Assembly (NCBI RefSeq): GCF_028010285.1
Contig: NZ_CP116304.1
Span: 5,596,501-5,660,500, forward strand
Direction: 5' to 3'
DNA from: Pseudomonas sp. Q1-7
GTDB taxonomy: Bacteria > Pseudomonadota > Gammaproteobacteria > Pseudomonadales > Pseudomonadaceae
Length of the DNA stretch: 64,000 bases
A program made the translations under genes and the position numbers. The notes beneath the pieces were generated by a model. It was not told the origin of the DNA, searched no databases, and worked only from the letters and a program-made list of their open reading frames with translations. Positions 28,059-37,758 of the stretch are shown one piece after another; positions within the stretch are counted from its first letter, which is position 1; every line of letters starts with the position of its first letter.

Positions 28059-28976
28059 CTAGCCCAACAGCTCCACCTCCGGCAACTGCATGGCCGCCAC
28101 TTCCGCCTGGAGGAAGTCCCGCAGTCGACGCAGGCGATCCTGACCGCTGCGGGCGCGGGGCCAGACCAGGTAGTAGCTGTCGCCACTGGCCACCGCCGTG
28201 GGCCAGGGCAGGCCGATGCGCCCCTCGACCACGTCCTCGGCCACCATCACCAGATCACCGATGGACACGCCGTAGCCCCGGGCAGCGGCCACGATGCCCA
28301 GTTCCAGGGTGTCGAACACCTGGCCGCCCTTGAGCGACACCGCCTCTCCCAGGCCCATGCACTGTAGCCAGCGGCGCCAGTCGCGGCGGTCCGGCGTGGG
28401 GTGCAGCAACTCCGTAGTCTGCAGGCGCTCGATCGTCCAGGGCTCGGCAGCGGCCTTGGGCTCGCAGACCGGAATCAGCCATTCGCTGAACAGCAGCGTC
28501 ACTTCCCAGTCCTGATGAAAGTGGCCGTCGCTGAGCAATACGGCGCAATCGAAGGGCTCGTGCTGGAAGTCCACCTTGTCCACATCCATCCAGGCGCTGG
28601 TGAGCTGCACTTCGATGTCGTCGTGCAAATGACGGAAGCGTGACAGCCGCGACAGCAGCCAGCGCATGGTCAGGGTGGAAGGCGCCTTCAGCCGCAGGGT
28701 GGCGTCATCCACGCGCAGGGTGATACACGCCCGCTCCAGGGCATCGAAGCCGTCACGCAGGCCGGGCAGCAGCATCCGCGCCGGTTCGGTGAGCTGCAGG
28801 CTGCGGCCCTGGCGCTCGAACAGGCGGCAGGAGAAATGCTCTTCCAGGGTGCGGATATGTCGGCTCACCGCGCTCTGGGTAATGGCCAGCTCCTCGGCGG
28901 CACGGGTGAACGAGGCGTGGCGGGCGGCGGCCTCGAAGGCACGCAGGGCGTAAAGGGGCGGCAGGCGTCGGGACAT
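28059..28976 (-). CDS. LysR-family regulator (GcvA-like)
   Basis: A regulator of about 305 residues. The N-terminal winged HTH reads ALRAFEAAARHASFTRAAEELAI, then TQSAVSRHIRTLEEHFSCRLF. The C-terminal ~210 residues form the inducer-binding domain of the GcvA-like group (DDIEVQLTSAWMDVDKV). The start is uncertain between 28988 and 28976; I use the second, which has GGATGG just upstream. It is divergent from a MATE exporter, with about 136 bases between them, so that gene is its most likely target, as is usual for LysR pairs. The inducer is unknown. Confidence 0.9.
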   Translation of the reverse strand: MSRRLPPLYALRAFEAAARHASFTRAAEELAITQSAVSRHIRTLEEHFSCRLFERQGRSLQLTEPARMLLPGLRDGFDALERACITLRVDDATLRLKAPSTLTMRWLLSRLSRFRHLHDDIEVQLTSAWMDVDKVDFQHEPFDCAVLLSDGHFHQDWEVTLLFSEWLIPVCEPKAAAEPWTIERLQTTELLHPTPDRRDWRRWLQCMGLGEAVSLKGGQVFDTLELGIVAAARGYGVSIGDLVMVAEDVVEGRIGLPWPTAVASGDSYYLVWPRARSGQDRLRRLRDFLQAEVAAMQLPEVELLG

Positions 28977-29112
28977 AAAGCCATCCATGAGTCAAAGTCA
29001 TGCGTGGCATCATTTTTTTCCTTTTGTGCCCCTTGTTCAAGGCTCGGAAAATTGGCGAATCCCAAGCCGGTAGAGGGTATTCGCCGGCTCTCCAGGAGAG
29101 TGAGCCTTACTC

Positions 29113-30510
29113 ATGCCGCAACGCATACGCAATGAACTGCTGGCCATCCTGCGCCTGGCCGGCCCACTGATCGCGGCCCAGTTGGCCCACGTGGTGATGG
29201 TTTTCACCGATACCGTGATGATGGGTCTGATCGGCCCCCAAGCACTGGCCGGGGGCGGTCTCGGCGCGGCCAGCTATTCCTTCGTGTCGATCTTCTGCGT
29301 CGGGGTGATCGCCGCCGTGGGCAACCTGGTCGCCATTCGCCAGGGCGCGAACGACAAGGCCGGCGCCACCCGGCTGACCCAGAGCGGCCTCTGGCTGGCC
29401 TTGGGCATGGCGCTGGGCGCCGGCCTGCTGCTGTGGAATCTGAAACCCCTGCTGCTCGCGTTCGGCCAGGCGCCGGAAAGCGTCGAGGGTGCCATGCAGT
29501 TCCTCTCCACCCTGATCTTCGCCCTGCCCGGCTACCTGGGCTTCATGGCCCTGCGCGGTTTCACCAGCGCCATCGACCGCCCGGGGCCGGTGATGGCCAT
29601 CAGCATCGGCGGCGCCCTGGCCAACTTCCTGCTCAACTATGCGCTGATCCACGGCCTGTTCGGCCTGCCTCGCCTGGGCCTGGCCGGCATCGGCCTGGTG
29701 ACCGCGGTGGTGATGAACGGCATGGCGTTGCTGCTCGCCTGGCATATCCTGCGCAACCCGGCCTATGTCGCCTATCCGTTGCTCAAGGGGTTGCTGCGGC
29801 CGTCCCGCGAGGCGCTGGGGGAACTGCTGCGCCTGGGGCTCCCCATCGGCGGCACCTACGCGGTGGAGTCCGGCCTGTTCGCCTTCGCCGCCCTGTGCAT
29901 GGGCGCCCTGGGCAATGCCCCGCTGGCGGCCCACCAGATCGCTATCCAGTCGGTGTACGTAGCCTTCATGGTGCCGGTGGGGATTTCCTACGCGGTGACC
30001 TTTCGCATCGGTCAGCACTTTGGCGCCGGCCGGCTGGAAGACGCGCGCCGCGCCGGGCGCCTGGGTATCGGGTTCGGCGCGGGCTGCATGCTCGCCTTCG
30101 CGATGCTGTTCTGGGTTGCGCCGGAGCGGGTGGTCGGGTTGTTCATCGACCATGAGGCCGAGGAATTCCAGGGCATCGCGCAACTGGCCGTGAGCCTGCT
30201 GGCAGTGGCTGCCTGGTTCGAACTGTTCGACGGGACCCAGACGATCGCCATGGGTGCCATCCGTGGCCTCAAGGACGCCAAGACCACCTTCCTCGTGGGC
30301 CTTGTCTGCTACTGGCTGATAGGCGCACCGGCGGCCTGGCTGCTGGCCTTTCCCCTCGGCTGGGGCGCCGAAGGCGTGTGGTGGGGCCTGGCACTGGGTC
30401 TGGCCTGCGCGGCGCTGGGGCTGGCCCTGGGCTTCGAGTGGAAGACGGCGCGGTTGTTGCGGCCAGTGGACATGGGCACTCCAGCAAGGAGCCTGGCCGC
30501 TCGCTCCTGA
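29113..30510 (+). CDS. MATE-family multidrug exporter
   Basis: A 465-residue protein with twelve predicted membrane segments in two six-helix bundles, typical of MATE Na+/H+-coupled exporters of the NorM group. The first half has LAGPLIAAQLAHVVMVFTDTVMMG, with the conserved FTDTVMMG; the second has LGLPIGGTYAVESGLFAFAALCMG. It should extrude cationic dyes or drugs across the inner membrane. The LysR gene divergent from it is a candidate regulator. Confidence 0.94.
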   Translation: MPQRIRNELLAILRLAGPLIAAQLAHVVMVFTDTVMMGLIGPQALAGGGLGAASYSFVSIFCVGVIAAVGNLVAIRQGANDKAGATRLTQSGLWLALGMALGAGLLLWNLKPLLLAFGQAPESVEGAMQFLSTLIFALPGYLGFMALRGFTSAIDRPGPVMAISIGGALANFLLNYALIHGLFGLPRLGLAGIGLVTAVVMNGMALLLAWHILRNPAYVAYPLLKGLLRPSREALGELLRLGLPIGGTYAVESGLFAFAALCMGALGNAPLAAHQIAIQSVYVAFMVPVGISYAVTFRIGQHFGAGRLEDARRAGRLGIGFGAGCMLAFAMLFWVAPERVVGLFIDHEAEEFQGIAQLAVSLLAVAAWFELFDGTQTIAMGAIRGLKDAKTTFLVGLVCYWLIGAPAAWLLAFPLGWGAEGVWWGLALGLACAALGLALGFEWKTARLLRPVDMGTPARSLAARS

Positions 30511-30793
30511 CTGTGGGGGCGATTTCAATGGCTATGTTCGCGTTAGCTGTTGTGGTTTCAGACGGAGGGCTCTAGCGCGGTTCGTTCAGGCCTCCGCGCC
30601 AGCCTGACACAGCCCTCACCCCCCGCCCCTCTCCCAGAGGTAGAGGGGTGACTCGCGCTGGCGAGGCACAAACAGTCCTGAAGCCACCAGCGGTCTGACA
30701 CCAAGCAGAGAAAGGTGGGGCAGCGACCCCGCCCCTTCAGGAGGCCGAGCGGAATCGTTGCAGAGGGGGACGAGCGGCATGGATGCCGCGAGA

Positions 30794-30938
30794 GGCGTGC
30801 GGGGCCATGGATGGCCCCTCACGCCGTGCCCCCGGCGCAAGGATGCAGCGAGGGCACCCGACGCAGTCGGGCCGGATGCAGGGGCAAGCCATTTGGTTAC
30901 TTTCGGCGACTGAGAAAGTGACTCGTCCGGGGGGACGA
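30794..30938. repeat. Structured multi-hairpin repeat between MATE and EAL genes
   Basis: This is the core of a 604-base gene-free gap (30511-31114). A long hairpin runs from 30794 to 30825: arms GGCGTG-GGGGCCAT and ATGGCCCC-CACGCC, with one mismatch. A second lies at 30896-30922 (GTTACTTTC / GAAAGTGAC) and a third at 30923-30938 (TCGTCC / GGACGA). Decayed REP-like pieces flank it at about 30518 and 31010-31101. I see no protein-coding signal. It resembles long extragenic repeats found in several Pseudomonas genomes. Confidence 0.55.
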
Positions 30939-31114
30939 AACCAGAAACCTCAGCGGAACTCGGAAATCAGCTAGGCGCCAGAGCTGCTAGCAACACTTAA
31001 CGCAGACAGAGCCATTTCAATCGCCAAGCGGACCGTAGGTTCGCCCCCCAAACCCGATGGGGACAGCTGTGCTGTCCTTCGCGAATGAATTCGCCCCCAC
31101 AGACGAAGAGAGAT

Positions 31115-32863
31115 TCAAGGCTCCTGGCTGGCGAACAGCGCCTGGCGCGAGCCGAACACCAGGAAACGCGCCAGCTCGGCCAGGGGCAGCGGGCGGCTGA
31201 TCCAGTAGCCCTGGGCCTGGTCGCAACCGAACTGACGCAGCAGCGAGAGTTGCTCGGTGTTTTCCACACCCTCGGCCACCACTTCCAGCTTGAGGTTCTG
31301 CGCCAGGTTGATCATCGCCTTGACCAGTTGACGGTTTTCCGGCCGTTCGTGCATGCCGCCGACGAAGCTCTTGTCGATCTTCAGCAGGGCGATGGGCAGG
31401 CTGTTGAGGTGGACGAAGGAGGAGAACCCGGTGCCGAAGTCGTCCAGGGAGAAACGCACGCCCAGTTGACCGAGGGCGTCCATGGTCTGGCGAACCTGTT
31501 CGCTACGGCGCATCACGGCGGTTTCGGTGAGTTCGAACTCCAGCCAACGGGCGTCGACGCCGCGCTCGTGGATCAGCCGGCTGAGGGTGGACAGCAGTTG
31601 GCTGTCCTGAAACTGCCGGAACGACAGGTTCACCGCCATGTGCAAAGGCGGCAGGCCGCGCCCACGCAGCCACTGCATGTCGCGCAGCGCACGAGAGATC
31701 ACCCAGTAGCCGAGCGGCACGATCAGGCCGCTTTCCTCCGCCAGGGGCACGAATTCGTTGGGGGTGAGCAGGCCGCGCTCGGCATGGCGCCAGCGCACCA
31801 GGGCCTCCAGGCCGAGGATAGTGCCGCTCTTCAGGCACAGCCTGGGCTGGTAATGCAGTTCCAGCTCGTCGCGACGGAGCGCCCGGCGCAGTTCGCTTTC
31901 CAGGTCGGCGCGGCTGCGGGCGCTGCGGTTGATGCGCTCGTCGAAGATGTGAAAGGTGCAGCCCTGGCTGGCCTTGGCCTGCTGCATGGCGATATGGGCA
32001 TGCCACATGAGCGGGTCGGCGCCTTCGCTGGCCCGGGAGTGGGCGATCCCCAGGCTGCAGCCGAGCAGCAGGCTTTCGCCGTCCACCTGGTAGGGCTCGG
32101 CCAGGGCTTCGGCGATGCGTTCGGCCACCCGCTCGGCGCGGGCCAGGTCGCGGCGGGTATCCAGCAGCAGGGCGAACTCATCGCTGCCCAGGCGTGCCAA
32201 CTGGTCGCCGGCACGCAGTTGCGCCTTGAGACGCGCCACCACCTGCAGGATCAGGCGGTCGCCGGCCTGGTAGCCCAGGGCGTCGTTGGCGTGACGGAAG
32301 TTGTCCAGGTCCAGGTGACCCAAGGCCAGGCCGCGCCCCTGGTACTCCACCAGGCGCGCCGCCAGCAGGGTCTGGAATCCCTGGCGGTTGGCGACGCCGG
32401 TGAGCGGGTCTTGCTCGGCCAGGCGTTCCAGCGCGCGCTGCAGGTTCCACCGCTCGCGGACATGGCGCACGGTGCGACGCAGGGTGTCGACACCGAGGTG
32501 TTCGCGCACCAGCCAGTCGCTGACGCCCTGGGGCGCTTCGACGGGTTCTTCCTCCAGCAGCAGGATGACCGGCAGCGGACAGCGTCCGGCAGCGGGCAGC
32601 AGTCGCGGGGTGCAGAAGAGCAGGGCACAGTCCAGGTCGTCCGCCAGGTTGCCGGCGGCGTCCCAGGATGCGGCGGTGATCAGGGGGGATGCGCTGCCCA
32701 TCGCGGCCAGGCGTTGGCGGAGCAGTTCGGCCCAGGCCGGCGACTCTGCCAGCAGGAGCATGCTCACGGGCTCTTCGAGCGCAGACAAACGACCCCCTTG
32801 GTCGGATAAGGCGGCACTTTCGCGCCAGTTTGCGCCGTTTTTGGCGTCGTTCTCACCACGCAT
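31115..32863 (-). CDS. GGDEF-EAL protein, probable c-di-GMP phosphodiesterase (ProE-like)
   Basis: A protein of about 582 residues. Residues ~35-140 look like a degenerate receiver domain (VSMLLLAESPAW...). A diguanylate cyclase domain follows whose signature is LGSDEF, not GGDEF, so cyclase activity is unlikely. The EAL domain has intact catalytic motifs: ILGLEALVRWRH, NLSFRQFQD, ELTET, SLDDFGTGFSS, KIDKSFV and VAEGVE. It should hydrolyse c-di-GMP in the cytosol, as its P. aeruginosa counterpart beside rep (PA5295, ProE) does. Starts at 32863 (GGGGAAGG before ATG) and near 32761 are both possible. Confidence 0.88.
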   Translation of the reverse strand: MRGENDAKNGANWRESAALSDQGGRLSALEEPVSMLLLAESPAWAELLRQRLAAMGSASPLITAASWDAAGNLADDLDCALLFCTPRLLPAAGRCPLPVILLLEEEPVEAPQGVSDWLVREHLGVDTLRRTVRHVRERWNLQRALERLAEQDPLTGVANRQGFQTLLAARLVEYQGRGLALGHLDLDNFRHANDALGYQAGDRLILQVVARLKAQLRAGDQLARLGSDEFALLLDTRRDLARAERVAERIAEALAEPYQVDGESLLLGCSLGIAHSRASEGADPLMWHAHIAMQQAKASQGCTFHIFDERINRSARSRADLESELRRALRRDELELHYQPRLCLKSGTILGLEALVRWRHAERGLLTPNEFVPLAEESGLIVPLGYWVISRALRDMQWLRGRGLPPLHMAVNLSFRQFQDSQLLSTLSRLIHERGVDARWLEFELTETAVMRRSEQVRQTMDALGQLGVRFSLDDFGTGFSSFVHLNSLPIALLKIDKSFVGGMHERPENRQLVKAMINLAQNLKLEVVAEGVENTEQLSLLRQFGCDQAQGYWISRPLPLAELARFLVFGSRQALFASQEP

Positions 32864-33041
32864 CCCTGTGCGGCCTTCCCCGATTCGCGGGTGGAGGCGA
32901 AACCATCGTACCGACTGTGCGGAATTTTCCAAGCGCAACCCGCCTGCAACAGGGGTTGCATCACAGTTGCCCGGAGGTACTTCGGTACGGCCGGGCCGGC
33001 CTGCTAGAATGCGCGGCCATTCGCCTTGATCCAGCCCCAGC

Positions 33042-35054
33042 ATGTCCCGACTCAATCCTCGGCAGCAGGAAGCCGTGAACTATGTCGGTGGTCCGCTATT
33101 GGTGCTCGCCGGCGCAGGCTCCGGCAAGACCAGCGTGATTACCCGCAAGATCGCCTACCTGGTGCAGCAGTGCGGAATCCGCGCGCAGCACATCGTCGCG
33201 GTGACCTTCACCAACAAGGCGGCGCGCGAGATGAAGGAGCGCGTCGGCACCCTCCTGCGCGGCAGCGAAGGCAAGGGCCTGACGGTGTCCACCTTCCACA
33301 ACCTCGGCCTGAACATCATCCGCAAGGAGCACACGCGCCTGGGCTACAAGCCGGGGTTCTCCATCTTCGACGAGTCGGACATCAAGGCGCTGCTGACCGA
33401 CATCATGCAGAAGGAGTACGCCGGGGACGACGGCGTCGACGAGATCAAGGGCTACATCGGCAACTGGAAGAACGACCTGATCCTACCGGAAGAGGCGCTG
33501 GCCAAAGCGCGCAACCCGAAGGAGCAGACCGCCGCCGTGGTCTACATGCACTACCAGCGCACGCTCAAGGCGTACAACGCGGTGGACTTCGACGACCTGA
33601 TCCTGCTGCCGGTGAAGCTGTTCCAGGACAACCCGGACATCCTCGAGAAGTGGCAACACCGTGTGCGCTACATGCTGGTGGACGAGTACCAGGACACCAA
33701 CGCCAGCCAGTACCTGCTGGTGAAGCTGCTGGTGCAGCACCGCGCGCAATTCACCGTGGTCGGCGACGACGACCAGTCGATCTACGCCTGGCGCGGCGCA
33801 CGCCCGGAAAACCTGATGCAGCTCAAGGACGACTTCCCTTCGCTGAAGGTGGTGATGCTGGAGCAGAACTACCGCTCCACCAGCCGCATCCTCAAATGCG
33901 CCAACATCCTCATCGCCAACAATCCCCACGTGTTCGAGAAGCAATTGTGGAGCGAGATGGGCGTGGGCGATCCGATCCGGGTGATCCGCTGCCGCAACGA
34001 GGATGCCGAGGCCGAGCGCATCGCCATGGAAATCCTCACCCTGCACCTGCGCACCCAGCGGCCCTACAGCGAATTCGCCATCCTCTACCGGGGCAACCAC
34101 CAGGCCAAGTTGATGGAGCTCAAGCTCCAGCACCACCAGGTGCCCTATCGCCTGTCCGGCGGCACCAGTTTCTTCGGCCGCCAGGAAGTGAAGGACCTGA
34201 TGTCCTACTTCCGCCTGCTGGTGAACCCGGACGATGACAACGCCTTCCTGCGGGTGATCAACGTGCCGCGCCGGGAGATCGGCTCCACGACCCTGGAGAA
34301 GCTCGGCAACTACGCCACCGAGCGCGGCATCTCGATGTATGCCGCCAGCGACGAGATGGGCCTGGCCGAGCACCTGGACAGCCGCTTCACCGACCGCCTG
34401 CAGCGCTTCAAGCGCTTCATGGACACCGTGCGCCAGCAATGCGCGCAGACCGATCCCATCGCCGCCCTGCGCAGCATGGTGATGGACATCGACTACGAGA
34501 ACTGGATTCGCCAGAACGCCTCCAGCGACAAGGTCGCGGACTTCCGCATGGGCAACGTCTGGTTCCTCATCGACGCCCTGAAGAACACCCTGGAGCGCGA
34601 TGAAGAAGGCGGCATGACGATCGAGGAAGCCATCGCCAAGCTGGTGCTGCGTGACATGCTCGAACGCCAGCAGGAAGAGGAGGAAGGCGCCGAAGGCGTA
34701 CAGATGATGACGCTGCACGCCTCCAAGGGCCTGGAGTTCCCCTACGTCTTCATCATGGGCGTGGAGGAGGACATCCTCCCCCACCGCTCCAGCATCGAAG
34801 CCGACACCATCGAAGAAGAACGCCGCCTGGCCTACGTGGGCATCACCCGCGCGCGGCAGAACCTGGCCATGACCTTCGCCGCCAAGCGCAAGCAGTACGG
34901 CGAGATCATCGAATGCTCCCCCAGTCGCTTCCTCGAGGAACTGCCCCAGGAAGACCTGGAATGGGAAGGCATGGAAGATGCCCCGGTGGAAGTGAAGGCC
35001 GCTCGCGGCAACACGGCCCTGGCGGACATCCGTGCCATGCTGAAAAAGTCGTAA
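33042..35054 (+). CDS. rep: ATP-dependent DNA helicase Rep
   Basis: Rep is a 3'-5' superfamily I helicase that clears proteins from DNA ahead of the replisome. The 670-residue protein has all SF1A motifs: Walker A AGAGSGKTSVITRKIAYL, motif II DEYQDTN, motif III GDDDQSIYAWRGA, motif IV EQNYRS, and motif V MTLHASKGLEFPYVF. It begins MSRLNPRQQEAVNYVGG. It is divergent from the EAL-protein gene with its promoter between them, and lies upstream of xpt. Confidence 0.97.
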   Translation: MSRLNPRQQEAVNYVGGPLLVLAGAGSGKTSVITRKIAYLVQQCGIRAQHIVAVTFTNKAAREMKERVGTLLRGSEGKGLTVSTFHNLGLNIIRKEHTRLGYKPGFSIFDESDIKALLTDIMQKEYAGDDGVDEIKGYIGNWKNDLILPEEALAKARNPKEQTAAVVYMHYQRTLKAYNAVDFDDLILLPVKLFQDNPDILEKWQHRVRYMLVDEYQDTNASQYLLVKLLVQHRAQFTVVGDDDQSIYAWRGARPENLMQLKDDFPSLKVVMLEQNYRSTSRILKCANILIANNPHVFEKQLWSEMGVGDPIRVIRCRNEDAEAERIAMEILTLHLRTQRPYSEFAILYRGNHQAKLMELKLQHHQVPYRLSGGTSFFGRQEVKDLMSYFRLLVNPDDDNAFLRVINVPRREIGSTTLEKLGNYATERGISMYAASDEMGLAEHLDSRFTDRLQRFKRFMDTVRQQCAQTDPIAALRSMVMDIDYENWIRQNASSDKVADFRMGNVWFLIDALKNTLERDEEGGMTIEEAIAKLVLRDMLERQQEEEEGAEGVQMMTLHASKGLEFPYVFIMGVEEDILPHRSSIEADTIEEERRLAYVGITRARQNLAMTFAAKRKQYGEIIECSPSRFLEELPQEDLEWEGMEDAPVEVKAARGNTALADIRAMLKKS

Positions 35055-35672
<618 letters not shown>

Positions 35673-35975
35673 CCGCCCTTTCCCGTCCGGGGCTCACCCT
35701 TCGCCCCGGACACACAGCCCCCCGATCCGCGACCGCACTTCGGCGGAATCCGCAGCTACAGAGCGCCGGGCAGTCGTGCCTCCACCTCACCGCAGGCGGT
35801 GTCTTCCTGCGGCCGGTCAGCGCCTCCCCACCCAGGAACCAAGCCGGGGCGCGCATAGCCATCGCCCATGCAAGAGAGAAAACTGACAAGCCTGAAGGAC
35901 GCTTCCTACAAAAAATATGGGGAAAAGAAAATAAAATAGGGAATCTTCTTTTAACTTCCCTGAAATTCTTACTCT
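35673..35975. other. Upstream region of the orphan adhesin (no gene)
   Basis: The first ~200 bases are GC-rich with no gene I can support. The last ~75 (about 35900-35975) are strongly A-rich, with runs such as CTACAAAAAATATGG and GAAAATAAAATAGGG, like the AT-rich leader of the fimbrial cluster. A promoter for the adhesin must lie here or further left. No clear -35/-10 pair stands out. Confidence 0.5.
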
Positions 35976-37052
35976 ATGAAATCGACAGACGACAGAAGTG
36001 CCAAAACACGGATTCGTTTTCCCACCAAGCCCGTGAGTCTGGGGACAGCATTTGTCCTCACGATGTTCGCGTCGGTTTACACATACGCTGCCTGCAATCC
36101 CTCGGGCGCCCTAACCGGCGGCGGTACAACGGACGGCAAGAACTACTACTACGCGACGATCAATGGTTTCAGTCCGCCGCCTTTCAGCCCCGGGGACACG
36201 CCCATTGGCGGCGTCATCTATGAAGCGACGGGAACCATAGCATTCCAGAATGCCAAGAAACTTCCGCCAGAAACCTCTTGCTCATGGTTCACATCTACCT
36301 ATGTTTCCGGTATTGGCGTGCCGGATGCGAATAACGTCTACCCCACCGGCATAGCCGGAGTCGGCATGCGAATTATCGATTCGGACTCGAAGACGCCCTG
36401 GCCGTACAAAGCCAGCAGTTCCTGGCTCTCGACTAGCTGGAAACCCGACTACAAGCCAACGATCCAACTGGTCAGGACCGGAGAAATTACCGCTCACGGC
36501 ACGCTTAGCGGAGCCTTCGGTCGTTACACCGCGAACACGGCATCCGGCGATCTTCTGGTCGAATACCGATTCGCCTCACCGGTCAGCGTCCTTCCCAGCG
36601 TTCCAACCTGCGAAGTTGGCACAACGAAAATCGACGTGCCGATGGGACGTGTGGTTTCCTCGACCACTTTCAGCGGGGTTGGCTCCACATCGCCCACCCA
36701 GCAGTTCGAAATCGCGTTGCGCTGTTCGGGAGGCGACCCCCAGACCGCGAGCCGGGCCTTTGTAACGCTGACGGATGCTGCGTCGCCGGGAAATACATCG
36801 AACCGACTGTCACTCTCCGGCGACTCGACAGCAAAGGGCATCGCAATCCAGATTCTCAAGGACAGTACAGTCCTGAGCTACGGCCCGGACTCCAGCGCCG
36901 CCGGCAATACCAACCAGTGGAGCGCCGGGACGATCAACCAGGGGCAGGCCGGCTTTCGCATTCCATTGGAGGCCCGCTATGTGCAGACGGAACCGGAGAT
37001 CACGGCCGGCAGCGCGAATGCGAGCGCGACCTTCACCATGAGCTATCAGTAG
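35976..37052 (+). CDS. Orphan fimbrial adhesin
   Basis: A 358-residue precursor with a long, basic-started signal peptide (residues 1-38, ends VYTYA). The layout matches the adhesin at 26874-27884: an N-terminal domain with DTPIGGVIYEATGTIAF and PTIQLVRTGEITAHGTLSG, then a pilin domain with CEVGTTKIDVPMG, ALRCSGG, STAKGIAIQIL and a C-terminal ATFTMSYQ with penultimate-type tyrosine. It has no chaperone or usher beside it, so it probably uses the cluster at 23.5-26.9 kb. There is no clear ribosome site before the ATG. Codon use is less biased than in core genes. A terminator follows at 37160. Confidence 0.82.
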   Translation: MKSTDDRSAKTRIRFPTKPVSLGTAFVLTMFASVYTYAACNPSGALTGGGTTDGKNYYYATINGFSPPPFSPGDTPIGGVIYEATGTIAFQNAKKLPPETSCSWFTSTYVSGIGVPDANNVYPTGIAGVGMRIIDSDSKTPWPYKASSSWLSTSWKPDYKPTIQLVRTGEITAHGTLSGAFGRYTANTASGDLLVEYRFASPVSVLPSVPTCEVGTTKIDVPMGRVVSSTTFSGVGSTSPTQQFEIALRCSGGDPQTASRAFVTLTDAASPGNTSNRLSLSGDSTAKGIAIQILKDSTVLSYGPDSSAAGNTNQWSAGTINQGQAGFRIPLEARYVQTEPEITAGSANASATFTMSYQ

Positions 37053-37159
37053 GTCTCGCGCGCCAGGGAGCGATTCAATTGCAAACGAGCTCACGCCGAC
37101 AGCTGCAGGTCAGCCTGCAAGGCATGGACTGCGACAACAGGTCGCAGCGAGCGGGCATG

Positions 37160-37185
37160 AAAAAGCCGCCCTCGGGCGGCTTTTT
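37160..37185. terminator. Bidirectional terminator between adhesin and cytochrome c5
   Basis: AAAAAGCCGCCC and GGGCGGCTTTTT form a long stem with a two- to four-base loop and A/T runs at both ends. It serves the rightward adhesin and the leftward cytochrome gene. Confidence 0.9.
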
Positions 37186-37202
37186 CGTCGATGACGACGC
37201 GG

Positions 37203-37625
37203 TTACAGGCCGGACATCTTCTTGATGGCGCCTTTCAGCTCATCATCGGTGCAGTCCGCGCAGGTGCCCTTCGGCGGCATGCTGTTGATGCCGGTGATGG
37301 CCTTGGCCAGGATACCGTCGAGACCGCCCTGGTGGTCGGCGCGCTCTTTCCAGGCAGCGGTGTCGCCGATCTTCGGCGCACCCAGGACGCCCGCGGTGTG
37401 GCAGGCGCCACAGTGCTTGGCGATGATGTCGTCCGGCGTGCGAGCACCGCCGCCAGCAGCGGCTGCTACGGCGCCAACGCCCTTGCATTCCTGACCCTGT
37501 ACGCAGACCTCACCCACCGGCTTGAGGCGCTCGGCAATGGCGTCGTCGGTCGCGGCCTGGGCGCTAACAGCCCACAGGGCCAATACGGCAGCATGGGCCG
37601 CCAGCATCTTCTTGATTAGGTTCAC
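37203..37625 (-). CDS. cycB: Cytochrome c5
   Basis: A 140-residue monohaem c-type cytochrome precursor. The GTG at 37625 (VNLIKKMLAAHAAVLALW) follows GAGGGTGTAAGG; its signal peptide ends SAQAATDD. The haem motif is CGACH (IIAKHCGACHTAGVLGAPKIGD). The Met ligand lies in ITGINSMPPKGTC, and a second Cys pair in GTCADC is typical of cytochrome c5. It carries electrons in the periplasm. It is the counterpart of P. aeruginosa PA5300 by position beside pauR. Confidence 0.94.
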   Translation of the reverse strand: MNLIKKMLAAHAAVLALWAVSAQAATDDAIAERLKPVGEVCVQGQECKGVGAVAAAAGGGARTPDDIIAKHCGACHTAGVLGAPKIGDTAAWKERADHQGGLDGILAKAITGINSMPPKGTCADCTDDELKGAIKKMSGL

Positions 37626-37758
37626 CCTTACACCCTCATCGTGGCTAGTATCGCCCGCGGCCACGGTTTCGCGGGCGGGCGCAAGTATATACGGTTAGTC
37701 CGTCGCGCTGAAACAACCCAACTTGTCGCAGGGAAATGACCGTGGCGGCGGTGGGAAC

